NCBI GenBank assembly: GCA_030694965.1 | Contig: JAUYTZ010000006.1 | Location: forward strand, 1 to 64,000 | Origin: Candidatus Paracaedibacteraceae bacterium | GTDB taxonomy: Bacteria > Pseudomonadota > Alphaproteobacteria > Paracaedibacterales > CAIOTO01 | Direction: 5' to 3' | DNA: 64,000 nt | Part shown: piece after piece, positions 9,046 through 17,681 of the stretch | Layout of the letters: each line of letters opens with the position of its first letter | Position numbering within the stretch: position 1 is the stretch's first letter | Notes under the pieces: model-generated | What the model was told of the DNA's origin: nothing | Seen by the model: the letters and a program-made list of their open reading frames with translations, nothing else | Databases searched by the model: none | Position numbers and translations under genes: made by a program

Positions 9046-9303
9046 ATGCTATGCATTTTTCGTTTCTTCATTTACCTAAGCACTTTACCTGATTTTTGCA
9101 AGTTATGCTGCTGGCAAAACATATGCAATGGCGGACAATTAATACACAGATACTCAAAAGAAAATGGATTCAACAATCCTTCTATATATTGTGAAGGGCT
9201 TAAATTATTTTACAAACATGCATCGACAGTACTTATGCAGCATGGTATAAAACAAAACGATATTGAAGAAAATCTCATAAAAAATGTACACAATAATGCG
9301 TGA
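9046..9303 (+). pseudogene. C-terminal SPASM-domain remnant of a radical SAM peptide maturase
   Basis: The 85-residue frame carries only the last part of a radical SAM/SPASM maturase: FCKLCCWQNICNGG (Cys spacing CX2CX5C), then HRYSKENGFNNPSIYC and a helical tail. The order C..C.....C.GG...HRY...GF.NPS.YC is what FxsB-like and related peptide maturases show at their C-terminus, where it binds auxiliary 4Fe-4S clusters. The radical SAM core (CX3CX2C) is absent: upstream lies the intact HIG1 gene. The first ~13 residues look unrelated. The gene has therefore lost its front. The frame overlaps the start of the retropepsin-like gene, suggesting a former operon. A stand-alone small Fe-S protein is possible but less likely. 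Confidence 0.6.
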
Positions 9304-9778
9304 TTGGAAATTAAATAGATTAATCACAGCGCTTTTATTCGTGACTTTTCTAACATCTTGCAGCAGTCAACATACTAATAAAAACTGCATATTACTTGAT
9401 GTAAAGTACGATGAGAATTATAACCCTCCATACACAGATATCGTACTTAATGGCAAACCCATTCAAGCCTTTATTGACACAGGAGGGAATTTTGAAATTA
9501 CGGCAGATAAAAATATTTTAGACGAGAAGGATCTTAGTCCTAAGCGCATAAAAATGCAAGGTTTGGATGGTAAAATAAAGAAATTAAAAACGTTTAATGG
9601 TAAAGTTAAGATTAAAGACAGATGCTTTCATAATGTCATCATTCAAGAATATAAAGACTGGTCGTATGATCTCATTGAGTTTGCAGAAAACAAAAATATA
9701 GAAGAAAATAAAAATTACATTGGAATTAATTTTTTAAAACATTTTAACTTGTATTTAAATTTTAAAAAAACAACATAA
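9284..9778 (+). pseudogene. Retropepsin-like lipoprotein, N-terminal half (frameshifted gene)
   Basis: The likely start is the ATG at 9296 (MRDWKLNR). A lipoprotein signal follows, with lipobox LTSC. Then comes a retropepsin-like aspartyl protease domain: DIVLNGKPIQAFIDTGGNFEI with the catalytic-type DTG, and a closing YIGINFLKHFNLYLNF strand pair. The frame stops at 9776-9778, directly after an A7 run (9764-9770). One extra A, or a -1 slip, continues into the next frame as ...NFKKNNIILYPNNEPV..., giving a normal end of this domain and entry into a second retropepsin domain. This and the next entry are therefore one gene of about 290 codons. It is translationally overlapped by the SPASM remnant. 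Confidence 0.6.
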
Positions 9779-10170
9779 TCTTATACCCAAATAATGAGCC
9801 TGTAAATGTCATCTTTATGCCACATGCCCATTCAATTCCCTTTGAATTGACTTCTAATGGTATTGAGTTTCTTATTTCAATTAATAACACTCAGTTAAAA
9901 TGCGTACTAGACTCAGGAGCCACAGATTCAATACTTTTTAAAGGCTCATATAGAAAATCAATCCAGAAGAGAAAAAATTTATTAGGTTTAAATTCCATCA
10001 CTATACCGACATTATCAATGGGAACTTTGTTTAAAACTAACATGAATTTTATCGCTCCTGACTTAGAAAATGTGCATTTTGATATTTTGTTAGGTTTAGA
10101 TTTTTTGCTTCAGCATGAAGTTTTCATAGATTTCAAACTGAAACGTATTTCAATTATTGAAATCAAATAA
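9779..10170 (+). pseudogene. Retropepsin-like protein, C-terminal half (same gene, -1 frame)
   Basis: Second retropepsin-like domain. It has the active-site motif CVLDSGATDSILF and the closing FDILLGLDFLLQHEVFIDF, the same 'G.dfL..h...iDf' element that ends the first domain. There is an ATG at 9817 but no Shine-Dalgarno before it. The frame is open upstream to the A7 run and reads as a natural linker (IILYPNNEPVNV), so I take this as the downstream part of the broken gene rather than a separate one. Two tandem retropepsin-like domains are a known bacterial arrangement. The organism may still make the full protein by slippage on A7; otherwise it is a pseudogene. Confidence 0.55.
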
Positions 10171-10337
10171 TAAATGTAAATTTTATTCAATAAAAAAATA
10201 AAATGATTAAAAAAAGATAAGAAAATCGACGTCAGAGAAACATTAAATTCATTCAAATTGTGCTTAAGTTTTTTATAGAACTTTAACAACGCTTTATGCT
10301 ACTATAACCACAATCTACTAAATCCATACTGCAACAC

Positions 10338-10446
10338 GGGTAAAACTAACCCAATCCGATGCTAGAAATAGTGTGCGTTGCAGAGGGCTCAGGAACCCGC
10401 TTACTGTGCTATGTTGCACATCCAGTAAGCTGATTTTAAATCGGAA
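10338..10446 (+). promoter_or_regulatory. Structured 5' leader of rpsB
   Basis: The ~120 bases before rpsB hold nested inverted repeats. A small hairpin GGGT/ACCC lies at 10338-10352. An outer stem TCCGAT (10355-10360) pairs with ATCGGA (10440-10445). Inside it is a GGG/CCC arm (about 10385-10398). The main hairpin GCTTACTG (10399-10406) / CAGTAAGC (10423-10430) carries an inner TGC/GCA pairing. The Shine-Dalgarno of rpsB (AGGAG, 10454-10458) follows directly. Ribosomal protein S2 represses its own rpsB-tsf mRNA through leader RNA in gammaproteobacteria; a similar function here is inference. A -10-like TATAAC about 35-40 bases before the structure could be the promoter. Confidence 0.5.
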
Positions 10447-10468
10447 TATAATTAGGAGTTTAATTATA

Positions 10469-11257
10469 ATGGCAATGCCAACTTTTACTATGCGCCAGCT
10501 GCTTGAAGCAGGCCTTCACTACGGACACACAACACGTCGTTGGAATCCAAAAATGTCACCATACATCTTTGGTGAACGTAACAAAATCCACATCCTTAAC
10601 CTTGAATTGACATCACCAATGTTGCAACGTGCGTTGCAAGCTGTTCGTGATACAGTTGCTGCGGGTGGTCGTGTTTTGTTTGTTGGCACAAAACCACAAG
10701 CATCAGAAAAAGTAAAAGATGCTGCAAAGCGCTGCGGTCAATATTACGTTAATCACCGTTGGCTCGGTGGTATGTTGACAAACTGGAAAACAGTAAATCA
10801 ATCCATTAAACGTTTGAAAGAAATGGAAGAAGAGCTCGCTAGCCCAGGTCGTTTGACAAAAAAAGAAATTTTAAGCCGTCAACGTGGTCGCGACAAGCTT
10901 GAACTCGTTATCGGTGGTGTGCGTGATATGGGTGGCTTGCCTGATATTTTGTTCGTGATCGACACAAACAAAGAAGATATTTCCATTCAAGAAGCAAATC
11001 GCCTTGGTATTCCTGTTGTTGCGGTTCTTGACTCCAACTCAAATCCAGACGGTGTAACATTCCCTATTCCAGGTAACGATGATGCACTTCGTGCAATCGA
11101 TCTTTATTGCAACTTAATGGTTGAAGCTGTCCTTGATGGTCTTCAAGCTGAAATGCGCTCTGCTGGTATTGATATTGGTGCATCCTTACATGTAACAGAT
11201 GCCAACCTTCCTGCAGAAGAAGAGACAGCTGATCTTGTGCAAGCTGTCAACGCCTAA
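10469..11257 (+). CDS. rpsB: 30S ribosomal protein S2
   Basis: S2 of 262 residues. It has typical motifs [21 protein letters not shown] near the N-terminus, then [17 protein letters not shown] and the [14 protein letters not shown] loop. An open frame extends upstream into the leader, but the ATG at 10469, preceded by AGGAG at a spacing of ten, gives the standard N-terminus. S2 binds the 16S rRNA head and body junction late in 30S assembly. It is first of rpsB-tsf-pyrH-frr, the conserved order in proteobacteria. Confidence 0.97.
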   Translation: MAMPTFTMRQLLEAGLHYGHTTRRWNPKMSPYIFGERNKIHILNLELTSPMLQRALQAVRDTVAAGGRVLFVGTKPQASEKVKDAAKRCGQYYVNHRWLGGMLTNWKTVNQSIKRLKEMEEELASPGRLTKKEILSRQRGRDKLELVIGGVRDMGGLPDILFVIDTNKEDISIQEANRLGIPVVAVLDSNSNPDGVTFPIPGNDDALRAIDLYCNLMVEAVLDGLQAEMRSAGIDIGASLHVTDANLPAEEETADLVQAVNA

Positions 11258-11273
11258 TTTCAAGGCAAACACA

Positions 11274-11306
11274 AAAAGGAGGGGCAGCATAGCCCCTTTT
11301 TTATTT
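11274..11306 (+). terminator. Intrinsic terminator/attenuator between rpsB and tsf
   Basis: The hairpin GGGGC-agcata-GCCCC is flanked by a run of A before it and TTTTTT after it. It lies 20 bases past the rpsB stop and just before tsf. It would end or attenuate transcription between the two genes, lowering EF-Ts relative to S2, unless tsf has its own promoter. Confidence 0.8.
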
Positions 11307-11326
11307 ATAACTATATGGAGTTTAAT

Positions 11327-12262
11327 ATGAGTGAAATTACCCCTGCTCTCGTGAAAGCATTACGTGAAAAAACAGGCGCTGGCATGATGGACTGTAAAAA
11401 AGCCCTTGTCGAAGTTGCTGGTGATTTAGAAGCTGCTGTTGACTGGCTTCGTAAAAAAGGTTTAGCTGCTGCAGCTAAAAAAGCTGGCCGTGTTGCCGCT
11501 GAAGGTCTTGTTGGTTTTGCATCGACAGCTGATGGCAAATCAGCTGCTGTTGTGGAAATCAATGCAGAAACAGACTTTATTGCGCGAAATGAAAACTTTC
11601 AAGCTCTTGTTTCACAAACAGCCGCAATTGCTGCATCTGCTGAACACACACCAGAAAGCCTTTTGGCCGCACCATTTCCTGGCGAAGGTGAAACTGTTCA
11701 AGGCGAAATAACACGTCTTGTTGCGCTCATCGGTGAAAACATGAATTTCCGTCGTTTATCACGCTTATCTGTCACAAATGGCGCGGTTGCAACGTATATG
11801 CACGGCGCAACTGCTACTGGTCTTGGTCGTATTGGTGTTTCTGTTGCTCTTGAGTCAACAGGTGATTCTGCAAAACTTATGGATCTTGGTAAAAAAATAG
11901 CAATGCACATTGCAGCTGCACATCCACAAGCGCTTAACATTGAATCAGTTGATGCAGCAATGCTTGAACGTGAGCGTACAATTCTAATAGATCAAGCACG
12001 TGCTTCAGGTCGACCAGAAGATGTAATCCAAAAAATGGTTGAAGGTCGCGTTCGCAAATACTACGAAGAAATCGTTCTTCTTGAACAACCATTCGTCATG
12101 GATGGAAAGACAAAAATAAGTGACGTTGTTGCAAATGTAGCAAAAGAACTTGGTACAGATGTCAAGCTTGTTGCTTTCACACGTTTTGCACTTGGTGAAG
12201 GAATTGAAAAAGAAGAATCAGACTTTGCTGCTGAAGTTATGGCACAAGCAAAGCTTGCTTAA
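11327..12262 (+). CDS. tsf: Elongation factor Ts
   Basis: Nucleotide exchange factor of EF-Tu, 311 residues. The N-terminal UBA-like domain carries [16 protein letters not shown], and the core carries the EF-Tu contact motif [11 protein letters not shown] at about residues 79-89. I chose the ATG at 11327 (MSEITPAL); an in-frame ATG at 11315 overlaps the GGAG Shine-Dalgarno and is unlikely. It follows rpsB as in other proteobacteria. Confidence 0.97.
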   Translation: MSEITPALVKALREKTGAGMMDCKKALVEVAGDLEAAVDWLRKKGLAAAAKKAGRVAAEGLVGFASTADGKSAAVVEINAETDFIARNENFQALVSQTAAIAASAEHTPESLLAAPFPGEGETVQGEITRLVALIGENMNFRRLSRLSVTNGAVATYMHGATATGLGRIGVSVALESTGDSAKLMDLGKKIAMHIAAAHPQALNIESVDAAMLERERTILIDQARASGRPEDVIQKMVEGRVRKYYEEIVLLEQPFVMDGKTKISDVVANVAKELGTDVKLVAFTRFALGEGIEKEESDFAAEVMAQAKLA

Positions 12263-12303
12263 CTTAAAACAAATACGTATCAACGTACTCTCTACCACTA
12301 CTG

Positions 12304-12331
12304 TCATCCTCGGATTAAATCCGAGGATCTG
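12304..12331. repeat. Palindromic intergenic repeat, copy 1
   Basis: Perfect palindrome ATCCTCGGATT-a-AATCCGAGGAT (12306-12328) preceded by GTC. It sits in the tsf-pyrH gap. It matches in reverse orientation the consensus deduced from the other copies here: GATCCTCGGATCAAGTCCG followed by AGGATGACA. No T-run follows, so it is a repeat rather than a classical terminator, though its transcript would fold into a 10-bp hairpin. Confidence 0.7.
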
Positions 12332-12390
12332 TAGAAATAAAAAGCGAATAGCGCATATATTTTTCATATAACAACTATGCACTTTAAAAT

Positions 12391-12424
12391 ATGACAGGTC
12401 TTCGGATCAAGTCCGAAGAGGACA
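12391..12424. repeat. Palindromic intergenic repeat, copy 2
   Basis: CTTCGGA-tcaag-TCCGAAG (12400-12418) followed by AGGACA, in the opposite orientation to copy 1 and 70 bases from it. The two copies flank the pyrH promoter region. Paired changes keep the stem (CTTCGGA/TCCGAAG against CCTCGGA/TCCGAGG), which suggests the hairpin matters or the copies derive from variant sources. Confidence 0.68.
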
Positions 12425-12439
12425 AAAGCGAGGGTGATT

Positions 12440-13171
12440 ATGTCTAAAAATATATTCAAACGAGTCCTTTTAAAACTTTCTGGTGAAGCACTCGCAAGTC
12501 TACATCCCGAAGAATCAAGTAACTTTGGCATTTCTCAAGAAATGCTGGAACGTATCGCTCTTGATATTAAAAGTGTTCATAGTCTAGGAATACAAATAGG
12601 CATCGTTGTTGGAGGCGGTAATATTTTTCGTGGAGCACATGGTGTTGCACAACATGACTTAGATCGCACGACATCTGATCACATGGGCATGCTTGCAACC
12701 GTCATTAATGGCTTGGCTCTTCACAATGCAATCCAATCTGAAGGCACTCCATGTCGCATTATGTCGGCAATTCCGATGGATACTATTGCAGAATCTTATA
12801 TCAGACAACGTGCGATTCGCCATATGGAAAAAGGTCGCATTGTTGTTTTTTGTGCAGGTTCCGGAAATCCCTATTTTACAACAGACACAGCAGCAGCTCT
12901 ACGCGCTTCAGAACTTGGCTGTGACCTGCTTCTCAAGGCAACAAAAGTTGATGGCGTCTATTCAGCTGACCCTAAAACAACTCAATCTGCTGAGTTTTTA
13001 CACAAGCTCACTTATGATGAAGTTGTAAAACGTGGCCTTAATGTTATGGATGCAACAGCTATTACGCTCGCACGTGAAAATCACATTCCCATGCGCGTCT
13101 TTTCAATCTATAACGAAGATGGCTTTGCAAAAGTATTGCAGAACCAAGGCCGCTATTCTACAATCTCTTAA
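12440..13171 (+). CDS. pyrH: Uridylate kinase
   Basis: Bacterial UMP kinase of the amino acid kinase fold, converting UMP to UDP; it is allosterically controlled by GTP/UTP in relatives. 243 residues with KRVLLKLSGEAL at the N-terminus, GGGNIFRG (about 62-69), DTAAALRASELGCDLLLKATK and VMDATAITLARE. The ATG at 12440 is preferred over a GTG two codons upstream; GAGGG provides the ribosome site. It is third in the rpsB-tsf-pyrH-frr cluster, separated from tsf by two palindromic repeats. Confidence 0.96.
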   Translation: MSKNIFKRVLLKLSGEALASLHPEESSNFGISQEMLERIALDIKSVHSLGIQIGIVVGGGNIFRGAHGVAQHDLDRTTSDHMGMLATVINGLALHNAIQSEGTPCRIMSAIPMDTIAESYIRQRAIRHMEKGRIVVFCAGSGNPYFTTDTAAALRASELGCDLLLKATKVDGVYSADPKTTQSAEFLHKLTYDEVVKRGLNVMDATAITLARENHIPMRVFSIYNEDGFAKVLQNQGRYSTIS

Positions 13172-13204
13172 ACTTTATACATATTTAATTTAAGGTAATC
13201 TATT

Positions 13205-13768
13205 ATGTCAAAAATTGATCCCCGTCTTACTGAATTTGATCGAAAAATGCTTTCTGCTATTGATGTGTTGGCACGCGAATTATCAGGTATTAGAGCGGGC
13301 AGAGCATCTCCCAATCTCCTTGACTCAGTAAAAGTTGATGCTTATGGCTCAATGATGCCACTGAACCAAGTTGGAACCGTAGCTGTACCTGAAGCACGTC
13401 TTCTTATGGTTCAAGTCTGGGATAAAGGGCTTGTTAAAGCTGTTGAAAAAGCAATTCGTGACGCAAACCTTGGCGTTGACCCTTCTGCTGATGGCCAAAA
13501 CGTTCGCGTTCCAATCCCCGCAATGAACGAACAACGCCGCGCAGAACTTGCAAAACTTGCAGGTAAATACGCTGAAGATGCCCGTATTAGCGTTCGTAAT
13601 GTTCGCCGCGATGCAATGGACCTTATGAAAAAACTTGAAAAAGATAAAGAAATTTCAGAAGACGAATTACACGGAATTTTGGATGATGTACAAAAAATGA
13701 CAGATGGTCATATCAAAAAAATTGATGAACAGCTCGCTGCAAAACAAAAAGATATTACTGTTGTTTAA
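13205..13768 (+). CDS. frr: Ribosome recycling factor
   Basis: RRF of 187 residues. With EF-G it splits post-termination ribosomes. Family motifs include [16 protein letters not shown] (about 28-43), [15 protein letters not shown] and the arginine-rich helix [21 protein letters not shown]. It lies 33 bases after pyrH with an AAGG site, and a strong terminator follows. Confidence 0.97.
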   Translation: MSKIDPRLTEFDRKMLSAIDVLARELSGIRAGRASPNLLDSVKVDAYGSMMPLNQVGTVAVPEARLLMVQVWDKGLVKAVEKAIRDANLGVDPSADGQNVRVPIPAMNEQRRAELAKLAGKYAEDARISVRNVRRDAMDLMKKLEKDKEISEDELHGILDDVQKMTDGHIKKIDEQLAAKQKDITVV

Positions 13769-13792
13769 CAGCTTTAAAAAAATTGTAAAATT

Positions 13793-13820
13793 AAATGGGG
13801 AAAGATCCCCATTTTTTATT
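13793..13820 (+). terminator. Intrinsic terminator after frr
   Basis: The stem AAATGGGG / CCCCATTT with a six-base loop (aaagat) is followed by TTTTTATTTT. It separates the frr transcript from the convergent dnaA gene. The A-rich upstream arm gives some bidirectional capacity. Confidence 0.85.
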
Positions 13821-13866
13821 TTAATATTTCATCATATTACAAAATTCTTATTAAAGTTTAATTTTA

Positions 13867-15279
13867 TTACAAAATTAGTGAACGACGTAATACTTCCACA
13901 TCATTGGAATACTCACGATCACTCGCGCATGTTTCTTCAACACGCTTTACTGAATGCATTACCGTTGTATGATCACGCCCACCAAAGCGACGACCAATTT
14001 CTGGCAGTGATTTTGGCGTTAGAATCTTAGACAAATACATTGCTATTTGACGCGGCTTTGTAATGACTTGCATACGACGTGTCGACAATAAATCTGAAAT
14101 CTTCACGTTATAGTAATCACATACTTTTTGCTGAATATCTTCAATGGTAATAGCACGCCTATCGTTTGAACGTAATAAATCACGAAGCACGTCATGGGTG
14201 GTATCAATATCAATCTTACGTCCAACTAATGTTGAATGGGCAACAATTCGATTCAATGCGCCTTCAAGCTCCCGAATATTGGATGTAATACGTGATGCGA
14301 GTAATTCAAGCACATCCATTGGCACAGAAACTTTAAGCGCCTCTGCTTTCGTTTGCAAAATCCCCAAACGAAGCTCATACGTTGTTGGGTGAATATCTGC
14401 AACAAGGCCCCATCCAAGACGTGAACGTAAACGTTCTTCCATACCTTCCAGATCCGATGGTGACTTATCCGCTGAAATAATAACTTGGTGATTGTTATCA
14501 ATCAATGCATTAAATGTGTGAAAAAATTCTTCTTGGGTCGTATCTTTACCGCTAATAAATTGAACATCGTCGATCATCAAAATATCAATATTGCGAAAAC
14601 GTTCTTTAAATGAAACTGTATCTTTAAATCGAAGTGCCCGAACAAACTCATACATGAATTTCTCAGCAGATACATATATCACTTTCTTTTTCGGGTGAAC
14701 CTTTTTAATGTGCCATGCAATTGCATGCATAAGATGAGTTTTACCAAGCCCCACACCGCCATAAAGAAACATTGGGTTAAACGGTGGCGTCTCTGCCTCA
14801 GCAATCCGCAACGACGCTGCATAAGCAAGCTCATTTGGTTTACCAATTACAAAGTTTTCAAACGTAAAGCGTACATCAAGCGCAGCCGTATAATCTTCTT
14901 CATCCGGCTCAGCTATTGTATCAATTACTTGATTTTGAAAGGGATCAACACGTGCATTTTCATGCGCAGGATCAACCTCTTTAGAGATCGCTTTAATTGC
15001 AATTGTATAATCTTCAAAATTTGGAAAAATTTCTTGGCAAAGATCAAATACCTTTTCACCATGATGCGTTTGGATACGATCTTTCATAAAACGCGTTGGC
15101 GCAGATAGTTGCAAGCAGCGTCCATCATAAACGATTACTTTTAAAGGCTCAATCCAACTGGTAAAAATTGCTTCACCAAGATCAGCTTTTAGGCGAACAC
15201 AGACCTGCCTCCATAAGGTTTGGACCTGGCTTGGATGCAAGAACACCTGGCAATCTTCGTGATCTTCTGAAATGGACAT
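13867..15279 (-). CDS. dnaA: Chromosomal replication initiator protein DnaA
   Basis: 470-residue AAA+ initiator. Domain I is at about 20-90 (LWRQVCVRLKADLGEAIFTSW). The AAA+ core has Walker A GGVGLGKTHLMHA and Walker B IDILMIDDVQFI. Domain IV carries the DnaA-box reading motif GGRDHTTVMHSVKRVEE near the C-terminus. It binds DnaA boxes and opens the origin. I see no cluster of DnaA boxes near the gene, so oriC is probably elsewhere, as is common in alphaproteobacteria. Start at the ATG 15279 with AGGG upstream. Confidence 0.97.
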   Translation of the reverse strand: MSISEDHEDCQVFLHPSQVQTLWRQVCVRLKADLGEAIFTSWIEPLKVIVYDGRCLQLSAPTRFMKDRIQTHHGEKVFDLCQEIFPNFEDYTIAIKAISKEVDPAHENARVDPFQNQVIDTIAEPDEEDYTAALDVRFTFENFVIGKPNELAYAASLRIAEAETPPFNPMFLYGGVGLGKTHLMHAIAWHIKKVHPKKKVIYVSAEKFMYEFVRALRFKDTVSFKERFRNIDILMIDDVQFISGKDTTQEEFFHTFNALIDNNHQVIISADKSPSDLEGMEERLRSRLGWGLVADIHPTTYELRLGILQTKAEALKVSVPMDVLELLASRITSNIRELEGALNRIVAHSTLVGRKIDIDTTHDVLRDLLRSNDRRAITIEDIQQKVCDYYNVKISDLLSTRRMQVITKPRQIAMYLSKILTPKSLPEIGRRFGGRDHTTVMHSVKRVEETCASDREYSNDVEVLRRSLIL

Positions 15280-15323
15280 ATCTTTACCCTATTTTTTTAT
15301 TATTTTTAAAAAATTCTTAATTA

Positions 15324-15809
15324 CTATTTTGCACGTTCTATTAAAAAATCACTTTTATTTAAATGAACAGTCACTTTTTCATCATCAGCAATTGTTACAC
15401 GATGATCCCCAGGAGAACTGTAACGCCCAAAAACAATCACACCTTCTCCACTTACTTTTGAAGGCGAAATTGGCTCATCATTTAAGCTTTGTGATCGAAT
15501 CAGGTCCCACGAAAATACATCTATATTTCCTGTATTATCCAGTTTAATCTGCTCGGCTTTTCTAAAGTAGTCTTCAGCTGACATCTTAGTCAAGCTTGTA
15601 TATAAATCTGCTGTGTATGGGATAACAATATGTAGTGTCACTGGTGATGAATCATTCAGATCATCTGCAGCTCTAAACGACACACTATGCAGCCAGACCT
15701 TAGCCGTTTGCATTGATAAAAGGGATTTTACTGATGTTGACAATGTATCGGGAGAACAGCCTGCACATATGCTTAGCGTTGCAGCAAATAAGATCATTTT
15801 TTTGAACAT
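15324..15809 (-). CDS. Uncharacterised lipoprotein
   Basis: 161 residues with a lipoprotein signal (MFKKMILFAATLSICAGC; lipobox CAGC) and a beta-rich mature part. I do not recognise the family with certainty. The spacing of LNDSSPVTLHIVIPY, then MSAEDYF, then GVIVFGRYSSPGDHRVTI is loosely like T6SS TssJ lipoproteins (LN..SP...R.Y, then A.FF, then ..A.YR...WR), but no T6SS operon is here. It lies between dnaA and phhB on the same strand. Envelope location is well supported; function is open. Confidence 0.7.
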   Translation of the reverse strand: MFKKMILFAATLSICAGCSPDTLSTSVKSLLSMQTAKVWLHSVSFRAADDLNDSSPVTLHIVIPYTADLYTSLTKMSAEDYFRKAEQIKLDNTGNIDVFSWDLIRSQSLNDEPISPSKVSGEGVIVFGRYSSPGDHRVTIADDEKVTVHLNKSDFLIERAK

Positions 15810-15813
15810 ATGG

Positions 15814-16107
15814 CTAATCTCCTAGAATTCCATCAATTTGTTGCGCAAGATTAATATCTTTTAGGCTCACACCATTGCTTTCGTGCGTTGTAAGCCGTAT
15901 AAAAACACGATTATACATATTCGACCATTCAGGGTGATGATTCATATTTTCACTTAAAAAAGCAACACGCATCATAAATGAAAATGCCATTTGAAAGTTA
16001 GCAAATTCCCACACCTTTTCAATATAAAGTCCATTATTATCAACGTGCCATCCTTTTTTTTCATCTAAAAGTGCGCAAATTTGATTCTTTTCTATTTTGT
16101 CGACCAT
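15814..16107 (-). CDS. phhB: 4a-hydroxytetrahydrobiopterin dehydratase (PCD/DCoH)
   Basis: 97-residue pterin-4a-carbinolamine dehydratase. It recycles the pterin cofactor or acts in molybdopterin or folate chemistry in bacteria without a pterin hydroxylase. The family signature ENMNHHPEW..MYNRV contains the catalytic His-His-Pro-x-Trp, and the WHVDNNGLYIEKVWEFANF strand is typical. The stop is 4 bases from the lipoprotein start. No phenylalanine hydroxylase gene is in the window. Confidence 0.9.
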   Translation of the reverse strand: MVDKIEKNQICALLDEKKGWHVDNNGLYIEKVWEFANFQMAFSFMMRVAFLSENMNHHPEWSNMYNRVFIRLTTHESNGVSLKDINLAQQIDGILGD

Positions 16108-16234
16108 TTATTAACCTTTAGCCACTAATAATAAAACATAAGATAAGTCAAAGGTAACATTCTTAAGCAAGAAAGCACCAGAAATAATTTTAAAACTTTT
16201 ACCAAGAAAATAACCCCCCAGGAGGGATACTTTA

Positions 16235-16636
16235 ATGACTGTATCACACTTACATCAAAAGCCTATTGCATGTTTGCCAACGATCCAACGCTTGAATGAA
16301 ATTGCATCTCAAACGCTGGATACGATTCCAGATACGATTAAAGGGTACGCTGTGGATGTAAAAATTATTATAGAAAATTACGCAGATAAGGAAACTTTAC
16401 ATAGTTTGCGCATTGATGATAAATATGAATTGCTTGGGCTATATCGTGGGACTCCTATTCCAATAAAAACAATTTTTGCCAATTCAAGCTTACCTGATAG
16501 TATATACCTTTATCGATGTCCATTAATTCGTTATTCGATAGAAAACCAGGAAAGCATTGAAAAACTTGTTCAACATGTCATGATCCATGAACTAGGACAT
16601 CATTTTGGTTACAGTTTAAAAGATGGAAAGGCCTAA
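16235..16636 (+). CDS. Zincin-like metallopeptidase family protein
   Basis: 133 residues with a gluzincin-type HExxH motif, HELGH at residues 118-122 (VMIHELGHHFGYS), close to the C-terminus as in the small bacterial Zincin_1 family. The upstream GLYRGTPIP.K segment is also typical of that family. Neither signal peptide nor membrane segment is present, so it is cytosolic. An unusually strong Shine-Dalgarno (AGGAGGG) precedes the ATG. Substrate unknown. Confidence 0.82.
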   Translation: MTVSHLHQKPIACLPTIQRLNEIASQTLDTIPDTIKGYAVDVKIIIENYADKETLHSLRIDDKYELLGLYRGTPIPIKTIFANSSLPDSIYLYRCPLIRYSIENQESIEKLVQHVMIHELGHHFGYSLKDGKA

Positions 16637-16712
16637 TATTTATGATAAAGTTGATTAAATGTGTAATCCCGCATACGCTATTTAATGAACATGTTTAACA
16701 AGATTACCCACT

Positions 16713-17582
16713 ATGCAGAATCATTCAGAAAACAGCATTATTACACAAAATAAACTTCCTAAGCACGATGAAAAACATCCCTTTCACCTTGTTGATCCAA
16801 GTCCTTGGCCGCTCATTGCAGCAATATCAACGCTTGTTCTTGGCGTTGGTGGCGTCCTTTACATGCACAAACTGGATTATTATGTCTTTTATATTGGATT
16901 AGGCCTTCTTGTTTTTACAGTATTTGGTTGGTTTCGAGATATTATAAAAGAAGGTAATACAAAAGGAACACATACAAAAGCCGTCCAAAATGGGCTTAAA
17001 ATAGGCATGGCACTTTTTATTGTTTCTGAAGTTATGTTTTTTGCCGCTTTCTTTTGGAGCTATTTTCACGCAGCGCTTAACCCAACAGAAGTTACTGGAA
17101 ATGTGTGGCCACCTAAAAATATTATCACTTTAAATCCTTTCGACCTCCCTTACTTCAATACACTTCTACTTTTGTTGTCAGGAACAACTGTCACATGGGC
17201 GCACCATGCATTGCTTGCAGATAAACATAAAGATATTATCAAAGGACTCGCACTTACTGTTTTTTTAGGTGTAACGTTTACCCTTGTTCAGGGAATAGAA
17301 TACCATCACGCAACATTTGCCTTTAAAGATGGCATCTACCCATCATGCTTTTATATGGCAACCGGATTTCATGGTGCACATGTTATCATTGGCACTATAT
17401 TCCTTGCTGTTTGCTTGTTTCGTGCGCATCGAAAAGAATTCACTAATGATCATCACGTCGGCTTTGAAGCCGCAGCTTGGTACTGGCATTTCGTTGATGT
17501 TGTCTGGCTTTTTTTATTTGTAGCCATTTATTGGTGGGGCTATGCACCCAGTGCAGATTTTCCTTTACCTCATACGCATTGA
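16713..17582 (+). CDS. ctaE: Cytochrome c oxidase subunit III
   Basis: 289-residue seven-helix membrane subunit of aa3-type oxidase. Recognisable motifs are FHLVDPSPWPL at the N-terminus, MFFAAFFWSYFHAAL, the conserved GFHGAHVIIGT, and the C-terminal AAAWYWHFVDVVWLFLFVAIYWWG. In most alphaproteobacteria ctaE follows ctaG downstream of coxA. Here it comes first, before the FlhF-like gene, and ctaG is not in the window. Confidence 0.96.
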   Translation: MQNHSENSIITQNKLPKHDEKHPFHLVDPSPWPLIAAISTLVLGVGGVLYMHKLDYYVFYIGLGLLVFTVFGWFRDIIKEGNTKGTHTKAVQNGLKIGMALFIVSEVMFFAAFFWSYFHAALNPTEVTGNVWPPKNIITLNPFDLPYFNTLLLLLSGTTVTWAHHALLADKHKDIIKGLALTVFLGVTFTLVQGIEYHHATFAFKDGIYPSCFYMATGFHGAHVIIGTIFLAVCLFRAHRKEFTNDHHVGFEAAAWYWHFVDVVWLFLFVAIYWWGYAPSADFPLPHTH

Positions 17583-17681
17583 ACAAACGTTGAAATTACT
17601 TTTATTCAACAGATGATTATTAATTGATATCGAATCATCTACTATGTTAAATTATTTTTAAACAAATATTAGGCAATTCGT

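Noticed and set aside
13769-13866. Possible oriC next to dnaA
   Set aside because: The frr-dnaA gap holds only a terminator, and the dnaA upstream region is too short and lacks DnaA boxes.
17611-17645. Inverted repeat GATGATT/AATCATC after ctaE
   Set aside because: Long loop, no T-run, no relation to other repeats here.
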